DNA of 6,372 nucleotides, taken from NCBI GenBank assembly GCA_030839005.1, contig JAUZEM010000258.1, positions 1 through 6,372 on the forward strand, written 5' to 3'. Position numbers and translations under genes: made by a program. A model generated the notes under the pieces. It had not been told where the DNA came from. It ran no database searches and saw only the letters and a program-made list of their open reading frames with translations. Positions 5,460-6,372 of this stretch are shown here, one piece after another. The DNA comes from Actinomycetota bacterium (GTDB lineage: Bacteria > Actinomycetota > Acidimicrobiia > IMCC26256 > PALSA-610). Position 1 is the first letter of the stretch. The number at the start of each line of letters is the position of its first letter.

Positions 5460-5927
5460 TCAGGTCACGCTTCCGGCGTGTGAGGTGTCGACGATGAGCA
5501 AGCTCGACGGGCAGTGATGCGACACCTTGTTGGGGACGCTGCCGAGCACGAAGCGACGTGCGCCGGCCATTCCGCGGTTGCCGACGACGATCAGATCGGC
5601 CTCGGCGTCCGTCGCGACTTTGATCAGCGCATCCGCGGCGTCACCCGCGACATAATGCGCTTCGGAAGCCACGCCGACGCGGGCGGCCTGCGCCACGGCC
5701 TCCTCACAGATCCTGTGGCTCTCGGCGAGGATGGCCTCGTCCGACTCCACCACGTTGGGCACGACGCCGACTTCGAACGCGGCCGCGAGATGGTACGCAC
5801 TCGAGAGCTTGTGCCCGTGGACGACGTGCAGGGTCGCACCGGTCAAGCGCGCCAGCTCGATGGCGGCACCGACGGCGATTTGCGCGCCCGCCGACCCGTC
5901 GGTTCCAACAACGATCTTCGTGTACAT
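5460..5927 (-). CDS. Universal stress protein (UspA family), ATP-binding type
   Basis: The product has 155 residues, the length of a single Usp domain. It opens MYTKIVVGTDGSAGA, the usual first strand with the nucleotide-contacting Asp10, followed by an amphipathic helix and the strand LHVVHGH. Near the end, VVGNRGMAGARRFVLGSV fits the G-2x-G-9x-G-S ATP-binding signature, and the last strand reads SSLLIVDT. This is therefore predicted to be an ATP-binding cytoplasmic stress or dormancy protein rather than the non-binding UspA type. ATG 5927 is clear: GGAG stands seven bases upstream and the family N-terminus starts there, although the frame is open further up. It is 95 bp downstream of the next gene on the same strand and has its own possible -10 box. 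Partner and trigger are unknown. Confidence 0.95.
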   Translation of the reverse strand: MYTKIVVGTDGSAGAQIAVGAAIELARLTGATLHVVHGHKLSSAYHLAAAFEVGVVPNVVESDEAILAESHRICEEAVAQAARVGVASEAHYVAGDAADALIKVATDAEADLIVVGNRGMAGARRFVLGSVPNKVSHHCPSSLLIVDTSHAGSVT

Positions 5928-5932
5928 CGCTT

Positions 5933-5940
5933 CTCTCCCC
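5933..5940 (-). promoter_or_regulatory. Ribosome-binding site of the universal stress protein gene
   Basis: On the minus strand GGGGAGAG contains GGAG seven bases before ATG 5927 and rules out the much longer open frame that starts at 6260. Confidence 0.8.
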
Positions 5941-5965
5941 GCGGTTTGGCGGCGCAATCGACCAG

Positions 5966-5974
5966 GTTCTAGCA
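5966..5974 (-). promoter_or_regulatory. Putative extended -10 promoter of the universal stress protein gene
   Basis: On the minus strand TGCTAGAAC resembles an extended -10 element (TGn plus TAGAAC). It would start transcription near 5959, giving a leader of about 30 bases that includes the good ribosome-binding site. No convincing -35 is present, so the gene could also be read from upstream. Confidence 0.35.
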
Positions 5975-6022
5975 CGTCGTCGAGTGCATGACGCGTGCGT
6001 GCCGGGTGAGCGCGCCAAAGGC

Positions 6023-6372
6023 TCAAGACCCGGCGACATCCGGGCAGCGGTTGATGTCGGCGACGCCTCGTCGGCACAGTTGGGGGTTGAGAGCGGCGAA
6101 CAGGCCCCACGCGTTCGCGGCGCCGGGCACGACCCAGGCGTGCAGCATCCACATGTCGGCGCCGTTCAGATAAACGCCGTCGCACAGGAGTGGAGATCTC
6201 ACGTTCTCGCGTTGGAGCAGTCCGGTGCGGTCGAAGCACAGACCGAAGTGTCGGTGCCATTTGTCAGCCGGCCCTGCGAACCCAACCGGCCCGGCAGGGT
6301 CTGTCGTTCGCACCCAGTACGAGAAACCGACAAGTTGCGTTTCGCCGAGGCGAGGGCCGTAGAGGAGCATGG
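6023..6372 (-). CDS. Conserved actinobacterial protein with WHxH and MLHxW motifs, C-terminal part
   Basis: The frame is open from the right edge to TGA at 6023-6025. The ATG at 6368-6370 is two bases from the edge and is probably internal (MLLYGPRLGE reads like the middle of a protein), so I treat this as the last 115 residues of a longer gene. Visible motifs are VGFSYWVR (14-21), KWHRHFGLCF (37-46), a Cys at 63, MWMLHAWVVPG (73-83), then NAWGLFAALNP and Cys at 99 and 109. I recognise this His/Cys pattern (WHxHxxLC, then MLHxWxVP, then GxFAAxNP) from uncharacterised actinobacterial proteins. The spacing of His and Cys suggests metal binding, which is inference. No transmembrane segment is seen in this part. 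It is followed after 95 bp by the universal stress protein gene. Confidence 0.75.
   Translation of the reverse strand, partial: MLLYGPRLGETQLVGFSYWVRTTDPAGPVGFAGPADKWHRHFGLCFDRTGLLQRENVRSPLLCDGVYLNGADMWMLHAWVVPGAANAWGLFAALNPQLCRRGVADINRCPDVAGS

Noticed and set aside
5266..5490. A second minus-strand frame reading NADDRRAREVATPEDERARL around the end of the stress protein gene.
   Set aside because: It looks protein-like and is open for many codons, but it has no ATG, GTG or TTG start, overlaps the stress protein end and loses protein character downstream. It was not called as a gene; a decayed remnant cannot be excluded.
5928..6260. N-terminal extension of the universal stress protein frame up to 6260.
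   Set aside because: It overlaps the neighbouring WHxH gene, is Arg/Pro-rich like an out-of-frame reading, and the family N-terminus with a good ribosome-binding site begins at 5927.

Overview
The window reads as ordinary chromosomal DNA from a high-GC actinobacterium. Support comes from strong G/C bias at third codon positions, GTG starts, TANNNT-type -10 boxes placed so that some transcripts would be leaderless, and protein families common in Actinobacteria. The arrangement and the pilin type would fit Acidimicrobiia or a relative, but that placement is inference. I see no phage genes, transposase, CRISPR array, tRNA or rRNA.

Left part (1-2915), oxidative or aromatic-type enzymes: the 3' end of an amidohydrolase gene (+) meets, with overlapping stop codons, a gene for a Tat-exported, lipid-anchored intradiol dioxygenase (-). 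An 80-bp intergenic region separates the dioxygenase start from a divergent FAD-dependent oxidoreductase gene (+). All three families occur in catabolism of aromatic or cyclic compounds, but the dioxygenase is predicted outside the membrane and the other two inside, so a single shared pathway is not proven.

Middle part (2928-5120), envelope functions: a coiled-coil protein with a small conserved beta-rich C-terminal domain (-) lies downstream of a class III (type IV) prepilin gene (-). Divergent from the pilin is a gene for a protein with an SH3-like domain followed by four membrane helices (+). The 202-bp region between the last two probably holds both promoters and a long pilin leader whose ribosome-binding site can fold into a hairpin.

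Right part (5121-6372), minus strand: the 3' end of a gene for a conserved protein with WHxH and MLHxW motifs, then a universal stress protein, then a very small Lys/Arg-rich protein. These are followed by a clear Rho-independent terminator (5165-5202) that marks the end of this transcript.

No complete undescribed multi-gene system is evident. The best leads are the small basic protein in frame behind the stress protein, the cytoplasmic-looking SH3 membrane protein, the coiled-coil protein of unknown function next to the pilin, and the structured pilin leader.
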